DNA from: Eledone cirrhosa
Lineage: Eukaryota > Mollusca > Cephalopoda > Octopoda > Eledonidae
Length of the DNA stretch: 64,000 bases
NCBI GenBank assembly: GCA_964016885.1
Contig: OZ024743.1
Coordinates: forward strand, 176,067,074-176,131,073
Reading direction: 5' to 3'
The notes under the pieces are model-generated. The model was given only the letters and a program-made list of their open reading frames with translations. It was not told the DNA's origin and ran no database searches. Both the position numbers and the translations under genes were made by a program. Every line of letters begins with the position of its first letter. The first letter of the stretch is position 1. This document shows positions 25,427 to 37,959 of this stretch, in pieces.

Positions 25427-26939
25427 TTAGGAGTTGTGTGGGTGTTTGAGGAGGGGGTGGGGTAGCTTTTTTAGAAGGACGCGGTTAATGGGCCCGACGC
25501 AGGGGAGACCCACGTCCTCTTTAAAGTTGTTTTTTAAAGTTTTATAAGTGTCCTGTGGGACCTTAATCATTTTGAGGTGGGGGAAATCCCCTGCCTGGGT
25601 GAAGCTAGACCCTTGGGTTTTTATTGTGTTGTTGTACACAATGTTTAACAGTTTTTTGTTTCTTGTGTTTATGTATGTGTATGCATGTTTTTGTTTTTGT
25701 GTGGTGTTTTTTGTTTGCTGTTGTTGTGAGCTATTTTGTGTTGGTGTCAGTGTTATGTTTTGGGGAGGGGTTGTTTTCATTTGTGTGTCTGAGGTGTGTT
25801 TTCTTTTTTTTCTTTTGATTGTGTGGAAGTGCTCCTCCTCGTCTGACGACGAACCAGGGTCATCTTTCGCGTTGGAGGGGAGGGGTATATTTTCGGGTTG
25901 TGTTTGCGGTGCGGGTGTTTTGGAAATTGTTTTTTTTTTAGTGGGGAGGATGGGTTGGACATTGTTTTGTTTTGGTCTGAGCTGTGGTTGTTGTTTTTGT
26001 AGTGGTAGTTGTGGTGATTGTGTTGGTTGTGCAGTTGTTGGTGGTGTAGGCAGGATTGGGGTTTTCTTATTAAGTTGGGGACAGACAGCCCTCAGGTGAC
26101 CTCTGGTTCCGCAGAGGTAACACGTGGGCCGCCTACCCTCAACGGTAATGTTGATGAAAGTTTGATCATCCAGTATGACGCGTTCAGGGATCTGGGCGAT
26201 CCTTTCGGGCCTCATTTGAACTACAAGTTCGAGGCTCGTTCCACTGAACGCGTCACCCGATGCCTTTCCCATGGACACCAGCGTGTCATCATCTAGGTTC
26301 AGGAAACCTGTCAAAACCCACCATGTGTTCATAATCGGTAGGATGGTGTGGATTTTTATTTTTTGTGTTCTTCTACCCATGTACGTAGGGTAGAAGGTGT
26401 ATGCGGTGGATGTGATTGGTTTGATGAACAGTTTCACTGCTGTGTCCCTGTCCTTCATGAGAATGGATAGACTCCCGTAGAGTCTATCCTTCTGAATGAA
26501 GGTGATGTCCTTCATGACGTCTTTTAAAACCAGCTCTATCTCACTCTGTGATGGTTGAGCTGGTTTTTTGCTTTTATTCGAGATTGCCCTAAACATGACA
26601 GTGTTTAGGAGTCTCTGGCTTTTTAGTTCCGGGGGGGGGGGGGATCTTGAATGAACCATTTTCCCCGTACACTATATATTTTTTGGCATCTGCCAGTAGC
26701 TCCTTCGCTTTGGTTATATCTACTGGCAGATAGTCGAGGGTTTTCCTTGCCGTCTGGGCGAAGGAGACCCTTTCCCTGCTTGTGTTGCTGTTGTAGTTGG
26801 TGGTGTTGTTGCTATCATTGTTGTTGTTATCACAGTTATTGGTCTTGTTGTTATTGTTATTGTTATTGGTGTTGTTTTCGTCCGTCGCATTGTTGTTGTT
26901 GTTGTTGCTGGGGCCGCTGGTTTTTTGGTTTGTTGCCAT
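25427..26939 (-). pseudogene. LINE ORF1, nucleic-acid-binding Gag-like protein (copy 2), frameshifted
   Basis: Two overlapping frames: 26,939-26,589 (Met start, Asn/Thr-rich N-terminus) and 26,659-25,427 (410 residues). They belong to one protein of roughly 500 residues. The break is at a run of C on the minus strand (26,630-26,642), where a PPPP stretch is followed by the same sequence in two frames. The second piece has a folded-looking domain at residues 30-175 and a CX2CX4HX4C zinc knuckle (C180, C183, H188, C193). A Gln/Pro/Thr-rich low-complexity tail follows, then a short C-terminal segment. CCHC-type ORF1 proteins that bind element RNA are known in invertebrate L1/Tx1 and jockey-like LINEs. 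Function is inferred from this position and motif. Confidence 0.85.
26630..26642 (+). other. Homopolymer G13 causing the ORF1 frameshift
   Basis: A run of about 13 G (C on the coding strand) at the junction of the two ORF1 frames. A one- or two-base length change here would explain the break, whether real or a sequencing error. Confidence 0.7.
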
Positions 26940-27310
26940 GGCAACGTCAAGTTGTTGGTCAGCAGATGGAGAAAATCCTTCCTCTGGCTGACCTTTGCTT
27001 TTGACCTCTGCTACTGTGACAGTGGAAGGGGGAAGCTGTAAGTTTATCTTCCCCTTTCCTCCTTCGAATTTTGGTGTAGAAGCTTCAGCTATTTTTAAAA
27101 AATCTTAACTTTTCAACAAGAAAAAAAAACTTTTTTTTGTTTAACTATTTCGCCTAAAGGCGTAGAATATTTTGAGAGACTGACCAGATCAAAGTTTGAC
27201 CTGGCAGTCCATCTACAAAATGGTACAAAAATTAGAGTTTACAGACAAGAATTTCTATAGAAATTTAAACAGAACTTACTCAGCAAGTTATACGCGTGTG
27301 TCCATCCCAG

Positions 27311-27331
27311 AGATAGATAGATAGATAGATT
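27311..27331 (+). repeat. (GATA)n tract between LINE copies 2 and 3
   Basis: Five GATA units separate the copy 2 5' end (...GTGTCCATCCCAG) from the 3' end of copy 3 (TTTCTTTATTTGCCACAAGG). Confidence 0.95.
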
Positions 27332-27420
27332 TCTTTATTTGCCACAAGGACGCACAAATACAAAGCCACATGCCGGGGATTTTACATACAGTCGTGTAAA
27401 AATAAACGTTATTAGAAAAT
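27332..27420 (-). mobile_element. LINE copy 3, short 3' remnant
   Basis: TTTCTTTATTTGCCACAAGG, then ACAAATACAAAG and TTTACATACA...CGTGTAAAA, aligns with the 3' end of copy 1 at 20,131-20,205. Similarity fades after about 90 bp. Confidence 0.75.
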
Positions 27421-28251
27421 AGTAATAATTGTTAGTATTCATAAGGATTTGTTTCTTTTTTTCCCCTATATTGCCTTATTATAGTAGAAAAAACAAACAC
27501 ATCTAGTAAAAAACAAAATATGTTGCTTTTTTTTACGTTAATTTGTAATTGATAACTAAAAGAATATATAGTAGGGAAATATAGTAACATGCACATATAG
27601 AGTCATATATACATACGTATATAAATCATATATTCACCAAATTACAACAGAACCTACTTACAATTCTAGTAGCATATATTTTCCCGGTATAGACAGGAAA
27701 CTGTTTCACTACACATTTCTTTTCGGCGAACATTAGAAACACTGGCCATCGTTGAGATGTGATGTGAAACTTTTCTAACTGGCAAAACGTTCGACATTTT
27801 GAATGATGGGTGTACAGGATGTTGTGTCTGTTAAGTTCTAATCTAAAGAGATGTCGGCGTTTGCATTATTCTTCATTTTCCACACGTAATCCGGGAGAGA
27901 CGGGAATTGATTCTATCTTTGGATTATAAAGAGTATATTACATTGTTTCAATCTCCGTCATAATAGGCACGAAATCTCCATACACCAATGGGTTAGGAGA
28001 TATATAATGTTATGTCTACCAGTCAACCACGGTCAACATATAGAACAAATGAAATTATGAGATACGGCAAATGAACGGCAAATTTTTCGTTAAACAAAGG
28101 TTTGACCTGATCGTCAAAATCTGGACAATAGACATGAACCATGGCCCAAAACTTATTGTTCATTGACTTGAACCAACACAGTCGGAGAGCATTGAAGCTC
28201 ACGACCTAATCTCTACGAAACCAATCATTACTTTGATTACTTTTTCTTTGT
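27421..28251. other. Intergenic, nothing recognised
   Basis: AT-rich, with stops in all frames. No repeat family or regulatory motif could be supported. Confidence 0.5.
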
Positions 28252-28446
28252 ATAATAATTGTTTCTACTTTTGGTACAAGGCCAGCAATTACCCAGTACA
28301 TTACTGGTACTTTATTTTATCGACTCCGTAAGGATGAAAGGCAAAGTCAACCTCGGCGGGATTTGAACTCAGACCGTAAAGGGACGTAACTATGCTGGAA
28401 AGCATGGCGTCCGACTCTCTACCGATGCTGCCAATCCACCGCCCTT
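28252..28446 (-). mobile_element. tRNA-derived SINE, near full length, inverted
   Basis: The reverse complement gives GGGCGGTGGATTGGCAGCAT, the GAGTTCAAATCCCGCCGAGG box, the GTCGATAAAATAAAGTACCA core and the GGCCTTGTACCAAAAGTAGA tail. It is among the best preserved members. Confidence 0.92.
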
Positions 28447-29310
28447 TTTCATTGTATAATAACATCAATGTGGAATTTTAAAATAATTGAGATTTATTTA
28501 AAACAATAAAAACATTTAGCTTGGCCATATATAAGTATGGTTTCATTCGGTATGGTGATGGTGAGGCTATGGTAGCTAGGTAGGGGTAGTGTACGGTGAG
28601 GTGGAGTATGTTATCGAAGAGCTAATAGTTGTGGGTATACTTTCAGTTGGTTTCACCCTCATTTTCTCCCTGTCCCTTTGTTCACTCTATGTATTACAAC
28701 CGGTTCAATATTTTTCTGTATACCTTATGTAACTATAGTAAATAGCTCAACTTACAAGCAAAGGACGCTGCCTCCAACACCTGGGAAACGTCACCAGCAG
28801 AAAGAACGAATGAATATCTATGCTTTTGATTGATGTGCTAGAAACGGCTGCCAAATCTACCTAAAAATTCACTATTCCGCCTTAAAAGAAAAGAACGAAT
28901 CGCGCCTTTAATTATATATCTGCCGGATTGGGATGTGTCTAAACAACATCAACATCTACAACAAAACTTCTATAATATCATCTACAACATATGCAACAAA
29001 AACTACACAAACCTCTGCATTTACAGCAACTACAACATTTATATCGACATCAGCAACGACTAAAACAGCAACATCAACGCCAACAACATCTACAGCAACA
29101 GCTACAGCTACACAAGCTACAAAAAAACTACGAGAATATCACAAAAACAATTCGGTATTCGTACCAATCCTTACCTATTGTCATGAATCTTGGGTAATGA
29201 CTGAACGAATATGATCACGAATTGGGTTCCTCCAAAGGACCTTTGGAGTGACGTTACTCAATAGAGTGCATAGCTCGAAGACTCACTCCAGGTAGAGCCG
29301 CTACTTCTCC
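28447..29310. other. Intergenic with a CAACA/CTACA-rich low-complexity patch
   Basis: 28,930-29,135 is an imperfect AACA/CTACAAC/CAGCAAC triplet-like tract that stays open in two frames. The translated Thr- or Gln-rich sequence has no domain. Nothing else was seen. Confidence 0.45.
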
Positions 29311-29317
29311 GAATTGA

Positions 29318-29576
29318 GAGATCACAGCACCGATACTATGAGTATGTGGTTAGAATGTCTCAGGAAAGAATCACTGGACAGATTTTACAAGCAAAACCAA
29401 CCGGTAGGAGATCCATGGGTAGACATCGAGCAATATGGTTGGATAACATCCATAAGCCTGTCTGGTATTGCTTGGGGATCCAGACGGATCAATTGGAGAC
29501 GGTTGCTTCTGACAAGACCCGCTGGAAGGAGTGTTTAAGGACTCTGCCCTCATGACTTTCTCAGATATAAGTGGGC
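29318..29576 (+). pseudogene. RTE-like retroposon 3' remnant, second copy
   Basis: Parallel to the copy at 17,140: MSQERITGQILQAKPTGR, then RAIWLDNIHKPVW, then LETVASDKTRWKECLRTLPS, better preserved and in one frame from 29,346 to 29,555. It is followed by a (GA)n run. The C-terminal RT context is by analogy with RTE-type LINE proteins. Confidence 0.72.
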
Positions 29577-29583
29577 AAAGAAG

Positions 29584-29585
<2 letters not shown>

Positions 29586-29620
<35 letters not shown>
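29586..29620 (+). repeat. (GA)n and G10 run at retroposon tail
   Basis: Twelve or so GA units and a run of G directly after the RTE-like remnant. Confidence 0.95.
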
Positions 29621-29821
29621 CAATGAAAACACCTCTGTGATCACATCAACGATGAGGCTTCTGCTGAGTCAGTTGCTCTGCTAGAAATAGTAGCTGAATC
29701 TCCCTCAAAGGAATATGCAATGTTACCACTGGGGTTTCCATTATTGATATTATCGCACTGTCATACCTCTTGGCAGGATGCACAACGTGAAATAAATTAT
29801 TTCAAAAACACAATGCACAAT

Positions 29822-29892
29822 CCGTTATAGGAATCGAACCCATAACCTTATGAGCGTGAGTCCAACACCCTAATCACTAGACCACGTGTTTC
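29822..29892 (-). mobile_element. tRNA-like SINE head (second SINE class)
   Basis: The reverse complement contains an A box (GTGGTCTAGTGATTAGGGTG) and a B box (GGGTTCGATTCC) about 30 bp apart, as in a tRNA. It lacks a convincing acceptor stem, so it is a SINE or tRNA pseudogene and not a functional tRNA. Confidence 0.65.
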
Positions 29893-30590
29893 ATAATTAG
29901 ATGATTCACAACTCTCTTAAAAGTAACGACACAATGGATTATATGATCTCAGACACACTGTGTCTGCAGACTGGTTAGTCAAGGTCGGCATTCCTTAGGA
30001 TTATAGTTTGCTTGATCAGGACAGGCCTTGGGTAAACAATAAACCAACCACTGACAAAACCAGTCAAAATATACCTACGTTTATTATCACCGTCAACTGT
30101 TAATCACTATTGCCCAGGGTCGTCGCCACCATTAAAACTAACAAGACAGATGCTACCTTGAACACATACACCAGACAAACGCATTACTGGGCCTTAACTG
30201 ATTACGGTTTTATACAAATGTGTATAATTAATTGAAATATCCAAAGCAGCGGAAAATGTTATAAGGTGTTATGGTCTGTCATTTGAGTTGGCGTGGGTTG
30301 ATGTGGACTGTATAGTATAAAATGCAGGTCTAGTAATTTTCTTTGTGGAATCAGAGCAAGAAGTGTCAAAACTAGGTTTGTCAGGTTGCCAAATTGTAAG
30401 TTGAAAGTATTTTATTTTGGAGAATGGGGTGTAAGACTGGGAGATGAGGGCACACATTGTACGATTAATATTGGGTGCTGAATACTTTGGCGCCAGTCCT
30501 ACAACTACCATCACCAAACCCCTACCACTACAACCACCACTACCACCCCTACCATCACCACCAGCAAAAACAACAATAAGAACAACTTCA
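29893..30590. other. Intergenic with one dispersed repeat motif
   Basis: Around 30,000-30,040 the motif TTGCTTGATCAGGACAGGCC plus GGGTAAAC resembles 37,620-37,660 (CTGCTCGATCAGGGCTGACC plus GGGGTTAAAC), a dispersed repeat of unknown class. No gene seen. Confidence 0.4.
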
Positions 30591-30599
30591 ACAGTAACA

Positions 30600-31345
30600 A
30601 CCAAAGAAGCAAACATCATCACCACCACACCACCACCACAACAACCATCAACACCACCACTGCCACCTCCACCACCAGCAAAAACAACAACAATACTAGG
30701 GTAGACGCAACAATTACAACTCCACCATCGCTATCACACCACTACCACTACCACCATCACCACTACCACTACCACCACCACAACAACCATCAACACCACC
30801 ACTGCCACCTCCACCACCAGCAAAAACAACAACAATACTAGGGTAGACGCAACAATTACAACTCCACCATCGCTATCACACCACTACCACTACCACCATC
30901 ACCACTACCACTACCACCACCACAACAACCATCAACACCACCACTGCCACCTCCACCACCAGCAAAAACAACAACAATACTAGGGTAGACGCAACAATTA
31001 CAACTCCACCATCGCTATCACACCACTACCACTACCACCATCACCACTACCACTACCACCACCACAACAACCATCAACACCACCACTGCCACCTCCACCA
31101 CCAGCAAAAACAACAACAATACTAGGGTAGACGCAACAATTACAACTCCACCATCGCTATCACACCACTACCACTACCACCATCACCACTACCACTACCA
31201 CCACCACAACAACCATCAACACCACCACTGCCACCTCCACCACCAGCAAAAACAACAACAATACTAGGGTAGACGCAACAATTACAACTCCACCATCGCT
31301 ATCACACCACTACCACTACCACCATCACCACTACCACTACCACCA
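30600..31345 (+). repeat. 142-bp tandem repeat, about 5 units
   Basis: GGGTAGACGCAACAATTACA occurs at 30,699, 30,841, 30,983, 31,125 and 31,267, exactly 142 bp apart. Units are almost identical. The unit itself is CCA/ACA-rich with a GCCACCTCCACCACCAGCAA block. Confidence 0.97.
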
Positions 31346-34300
31346 CCACCACCACCAACACTATCATGACTACTAACACTACCACCACCACCACTATCAT
31401 CACTACTACAACTGTCATCACCGCCGCCGCCACCACCACCACCACCACCATTACTAACATTCCTGTCACCATCATCACGACCACACCAACACCACCGTCA
31501 CCACCACCGCCACCACACCAACACCACCGTCACCACCACCTCCACCACAACCAACACCACCGTCACCACCACCTCCACCACAACCAACACCACCGTCACC
31601 ACCACCTCCACCACACCAACACCACCGTCACCACCAACTCCACCACACCAACACCACCATCACCACCACCTCCACCACACCAACACCACCGTCACCACCA
31701 CCTCCACCACACCAACACCACCGTCACCACCACCTCCACCACAACCAACACCACCGTCACCACCACCGTCACCACCACCTCCACCACACCAACACCACCG
31801 TCACCACCACCTCCACCACAACCAACACCACCGTCACCACCACCTCCACCACAACCAACACCACCGTCACCACCACCTCCACCACAACCAACACCACCGT
31901 CACCACCACCTCCACCAACACCACCGTCACCACCACTTGCACCACACCACCATCACCACCAACTCCACCACACCAACACCACGATCACCACCACCTCCAC
32001 CACACCAACACCACCATCACCACCACCTCCACCACACCAACACCACCATCACCACCACCACCACCACCACACCACCACCTCCACCACCTCCACCACAACC
32101 AACACCACCGTCACCACCACCTCCACCACACCAACACCACCGTCACCACCACATCCACCACAACCAACACCACCGTCACCACCACCTCCACCACACCTCC
32201 ATCACCACCACCTCCACCACAACCAACACCACCGTCACCACCACCTCCACCACACCACCATCACCACCACCTCCACCACAACCAACACCACCGTCACCAC
32301 CACCTCCACCACAACCAACACCACCATCACCACCACCTGCACCACAACCAACACCACCGTCACCACCACCTCCACCACAACCAACACCACCATCATCACC
32401 ACCTCCACCACAACCAACACCACCATCACCACCACCTCCACCACACCAACACCACCGTCACCACCACCTCCACCACAACCAACACCACCGTCACCACCAT
32501 CTCCACCACAACCAACACCACCGTCACCACCACCTCCACCACACCACCATCACCACCACCTCCACCACACCAACACCACCATCACCACCACCTCCACCAC
32601 ACCAACACCACCATCACCACCACCACCACACCACCACCGCCACCACCTCCACCACATCCAACACCACCGACACCACCACCACCACCTCCACCACACCAAC
32701 ACCACCGTCACCACCACCTCCACCACAACCAACACCACCGTCACCACCACATCCACCACAACCAACACCACCGTCACCACCACCTCCACCACACCACCAT
32801 CACCACCACCTCCACCACAACCAACACCACCGTCACCACCACCTCCACCACACCACCGTCAGCACCACCTCCACCACAACGAACACCACCGTCACCACCA
32901 CCTCCACCACGCCACCATCACCACCACCTCCACCACAACCAACACCACCATCACCACCACCTCCACCACAACCAACACCACCATCACCACCACCTCCACC
33001 ACAACCAACACCACCGTCAACAACATCTCCACCACAACCAACACCACCGTCACCACCACCTCCACCACACCACCAACACCACCACCTCCACCACAACCAA
33101 CACCACCGTCACCACCACCTCCACCACAACCAACACCACCGTCACCACCACCTCCACCACAACCAACACCACCGTCACCACCACATCCACCACAACCAAC
33201 ACCACCGTCACCACCACCTTCACCACACCACCATCACCACCACCTCCAGCACAACCAACACCACCGTCACCACCATCTCCACCACACCACCATCACCACC
33301 ACCTCCACCACAACCAACACCACCGTCACCACCACCTCCACCACACCACCGTCACCACCACCTCCACCACACCACCATCACCACCACCTCCACCACAACC
33401 AACACCACCGTCACCACCACCTCCACCACACCACCGTCACCACCACCTCCACCACACCACCATCACCACCACCTCCACCACAACCAACACCACCGTCACC
33501 ACCACCTCCATCACACCACCATCACCACCACCTCAACCACCACCAACACCACCATCACCACCACCTCCACCACAACCAACACCACCGTCACCACCACATC
33601 CACCACAACCAACACCACCGTCACCACCACATCCACCACAACCAACACCACCGTCACCACCACCTCCACCACACCACCATCACCACCACCTCCACCACAA
33701 CCAACACCACCGTCACCACCACCTCCACCACACCACCATCACCACCACCTCCACCACAACCAACACCACCGTCACCACCACCTCCACCACACTACCATCA
33801 CCACCACCTCCATCACAACCAACACCACCGTCACCACCACCTCCACCACAACCAACACCACCATCACCACCACCTCCACCACAACCAACACCACCATCAC
33901 CACCACCTCCACCACAACCAACACCACCGTCACCACCACCTCCTCCGCAACCAATACCACCGTCACCACCACCTCCACCACAACCAACACCACCATCACC
34001 ACCACCTTCACCACAACCAACACCACCATCACCACCACCTCCACCACACCAACACCACCGTCACCACCACCTCCACCACAACCAACACCACCGTCACCAC
34101 CACCTCCACCACAACCAACACCACCGTCACCACCACTTCCACCACACCACCATCACCACCAGCTCCACCACACCAACACCACCATCACCACCACCTCCAC
34201 CACACCAACACCACCATCACCACCACCACCACCACCACACCACCACTTCCACCACACCAACACCTCCACCACATCCACCACATCCAACACCACCGTCACC

Positions 34301-35990
34301 ACCACCTCCACCACACCAACACCACCGTCACCACCACCTCCACCACAACCAACACCACCGTCACCACCACCTCCACCACACCACCATCACCACCACCTCC
34401 ACCACAACCAACACCACCGTCACCACCACCTCCACCACACCACCGTCACCACCACCTCCACCACAACCAACACCACCGTCACAACCACCTCCACCACACC
34501 ACCATCACCACCGTCACCACCACCTCCACCACACCACCATCACCACCACCTCCACCACACCAACACCACCGTCACCACCACCTCCACCACAACCAACACC
34601 AACGTCACCACCACCTCCACCACAACCAACACCACCGTCACCACCACCTCCACCACACCACCATCACCACAACCTCCACCACAACCAACACCACCGTCAC
34701 CACCACTACCACCAACACAACCGTCACCACCACCTCCACCACAACCAACACCACCGTCACCACCACCTCCACCACACCACCGTGACCACCACCTCCACCA
34801 CAACCAACACCACCATCACCACCACCTCCACCACACCACTGTCACCAACACCTCCACCAACACCACCGTCGCCACCACTTCCACCACACCAACATCACCG
34901 TCACCACCACCTCCACCACAACCAACACCACCGTCACCACCACCTCCACCACACCACCGTCACTACCACCTCCACCACAACCAACATCACCACCACCACC
35001 ACCTCCACCACACCACCATCACCACCACCTCCACCACAACCAACACCACCATCACCACCACCTCCACCTCCACCACACCACCATCACCACCACCTCCACC
35101 ACAACCAACACCACCGTCACCACCACCTCCACCACACCACCGTCACCACCACCTCCACCACAACCAACATCACCACCACCACCACCTCCACCACACCACC
35201 ATCACCACCACCTCCACCACAACCAACACCACCATCACCACCACCTCCACCACAACCAACACCACCGTCACCACCACCTCCACCACACCAACACCACCGT
35301 CACCACCACCTCCACCACACCACCATCACCACCACCTCCACCACAACCAACACCACCATCACCACCACCTCCACCACAACCAACACCACCGTCACCACCA
35401 CCTCCACCACACCAACACCACCATCACCACCACCTCCACCACACCAACACCACCGTCACCACCACCTCCACCACACCAACACCACCGTCACCACCACCTC
35501 CACCACACCAACACCACCGTCACCCCCACCTCCACCACACCAACACCACCGTCACCACCACCTCCACCACAACCAACACCACCGTCACCACCACCTCCAC
35601 CACAACCAACACCACCGTCACCACCACCTCCACCACAACCAACACCACCGTCACCACCACCACCACCACAACCAACACCACTGTCGCCACCACCTCCACC
35701 ACAACCAACACCACCGTCACCACCACCACCACCACAACCAACACCACTGTCGCCACCACCTCCACCACAACCAACACCACCGTCACCACCACATCCACCA
35801 CAACCAACACCACCGTCACCACCACCACCACCACAACCAACACCACCGTCACCACCACCACCACCACAACCAACACCACTGTCGCCACCACCTCCACCAC
35901 AACCAACACTACCGTCACCACCACCTCCACCACAACCAACACCACCATCACCACCACCTCCACCACCACCACCACCTTTCACGCCATTCT
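31346..35990 (+). repeat. C/A-rich minisatellite, about 33-bp unit, 4.6 kb
   Basis: The core unit is ACACCACCGTCACCACCACC plus TCCACCACAACCA. Shorter (27-30 bp) variants lack part of the CAACCAACA segment, and CCATCACC alternates with CCGTCACC. The plus strand carries almost no G. All three plus frames lack stops, producing His/Asn/Gln, Thr/Asn/Val and Pro/Gln/Ser repeat translations of over 1,000 codons. The three frames are equally open and switch freely, so I do not call a protein. Confidence 0.97.
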
Positions 35991-36425
35991 AATACCACAA
36001 ATAATATCACAGCTTACTACCTTTACTAGCAATACTACCATCAGCACTATCGCAGCCACTAACACCACACCACTACCACCATCACCACCACACCACCATC
36101 TACATTGTCCTATCCATCTCAGCCACTAATACCACCACACCACCACACCACGACCACCATCACCACCATCAACATCTTCTTCCCCATCGTAACCGCTACC
36201 CCCCCCCCCCCCCCACTACTACCACCACCACCACCACACCACTACCACCATCACCACCATCACCACCATCAACATCTTCTTCCCCATCGTAGCCGCTAAC
36301 ACCACCACAGCACCCACGCCACCACCCCCTCACTACCACCATCACCACCATCAACATCATCTTCCCCATCGCTGCCACCACCACCACTACCACCACCATC
36401 GGCATCATTCTTTCCGCTTTTTTTA
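35991..36425 (+). repeat. Degenerate CCA/CAT-rich low-complexity region
   Basis: Imperfect ACCACCATCACC and CCATCAACATCTTCTTCCCC blocks (the latter near 36,165, 36,266 and 36,350), including a C14 run at about 36,201. Confidence 0.85.
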
Positions 36426-36429
36426 TACC

Positions 36430-36720
36430 ACAATCAACTCCACCATCAACATCAACATCACCATCAACTCCACCATCACCATCAACTCCACCATCAACAT
36501 CACCATCAACATCACCATCAACATCACCATCAACATCACCATCAACATCACCATCAACATCACCATCAACATCACCACCAACATCACCATCAACTCCACC
36601 ATCACCATCAACATCACCATCAACATCACCATCAACATCACCATCAACATCACCATCAACATCACCATCAACATCACCATCAACATCACCATCAACATCA
36701 CCATCAACATCACCATCACT
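36430..36720 (+). repeat. 12-bp minisatellite (ATCACCATCAAC)n
   Basis: About 23 units of CATCAACATCACCATCAACA-type sequence, with a few CTCCACC variants. Confidence 0.96.
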
Positions 36721-36779
36721 ATTATCAGCTTTAGTAGCAACAGCATTACCAAAAACAAACCACGCACCCCATTGTAAAC

Positions 36780-37440
36780 ACTAAATACCACATACACACA
36801 TACATACATACTCATATACACGCACATATACACATACATACGCACTCACACACTCATACACAAACACACTCTTATACAGACACACACACACACATATATA
36901 TATACCATATTCATATAAGTTCACGGAAGCCCATTATATTTCACGCTGTAACACATACACTCTCGTGCGTGTGTGCATGCACACACAAAAAGCACACGTA
37001 CAAACACGCAAACACACACATAAACAAACCTGTAGATATACACACATACACTAACATATATATATATATATATATATATAAATTATCGCGAATCGGAACT
37101 TCGGCCCACGAAATAACGAAACACAATATATATAAGCGCACACATAGCAGTGCAGATAACTTAGGCCGTATGCACTCACACACAGATACACACGCATAGA
37201 TACATACGCATAGATACACATACGCGCACTCACACACAAATATATTTACTTTTAGACGTACATACACTCATATATATATGTATCTATATATATGTACATA
37301 CACACAAACACATACATATAAGCACGCACACAAAGCAGTGCATCATAACTTGTGCACACACACACGCACGTACTGACGCACGCAAACACACATCAACACA
37401 CTTCCACACATCGTACACACATACATAAACATTCACTGCA
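36780..37440 (+). repeat. CA/CATA-rich microsatellite region
   Basis: Imperfect ACACACATACA tracts with (TA)n at 36,893-36,904 and 37,056-37,082. The piece 37,083-37,175 between them is non-repetitive and shows no gene. Confidence 0.85.
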
Positions 37441-37838
37441 GCTCACTTAACTTCCTACCACAACAACGAGTCAACGAGGGAGCCTCTATGCGCTCGCCCG
37501 ACTTGCTAGTCACAGCAGTCAAATACTTTCATTTCACCGCCTTACAAGATAGAAGGACTAGATATATTAATTTATAAATGGAAAAAAAGACGGGATGATC
37601 ACGGCTGGAATACCTTTGACTATAGGTCTGCTCGATCAGGGCTGACCCGGGGTTAAACAACTCCCCACTATAAAAATACACACATATATATAATACAAAG
37701 CACAGGAATTCCCCAATTCCACACGCCGGCTCCTACATTTACCACCATCACCACCACATCGACCACAACCAGCACCAACACCACCATCATCATCATCACC
37801 ACCACAATCAACTTATATCTACAGCTGTGCATCTGCTA
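37441..37838. other. Region upstream of the receptor exon
   Basis: No open frame of interest. The dispersed motif CTGCTCGATCAGGGCTGACC is at about 37,627, and a short CCACCATCACC tract at 37,740-37,800. Confidence 0.4.
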
Positions 37839-37920
37839 TCTTCTTCTTTTTCTTTTTCTTTTTCTTTTTCTTTTTCTTTTTCTTCTTTTTCTTCTTCTTT
37901 CGTTCTTCTTTTCATTTTCG
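37839..37920 (+). repeat. Polypyrimidine (TTTTTC)n tract before the exon
   Basis: About 80 bases of CT-only sequence with hexamer TTTTTC repeats, ending 40 bp before the exon start. It could serve as the polypyrimidine tract of a splice acceptor (candidate AG at about 37,964 or 37,980). It could also be a simple repeat in the 5' untranslated region. Confidence 0.6.
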
Positions 37921-37959
37921 TTCTTTTTCGCCACTACATCTTCACTTTGCGCCCCGTCC

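Larger units (their letters stand above)
21842..27310 (-). mobile_element. LINE copy 2 (L1/Tx1-like), essentially full length, decayed
   Basis: About 5.5 kb on the minus strand, from a 5' untranslated region (27,310 to about 26,940) through ORF1 and ORF2 to a 3' untranslated region that ends TTTGCCACC-type sequence reversed as GGTGGCAAATAAAAGAAAC and (ATCT)n. Its 5' end abuts another (GATA)n tract and the 3' end of a third copy. Frameshifts and stops in both ORFs and a missing endonuclease N-terminus mean it is not autonomous. Confidence 0.88.

Noticed and set aside
25548..26099. 183-codon plus-strand frame rich in Cys/Phe/Val
   Set aside because: Antisense of the Gln/Thr/Pro-rich ORF1 tail of the LINE.
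31366..36029. Open frames of 415 to 1,351 codons on the plus strand
   Set aside because: The underlying unit of about 33 bp has no stop in any plus frame, all three frames are open, and the translations are pure His/Pro/Thr low complexity. Length alone is not evidence of a gene here.
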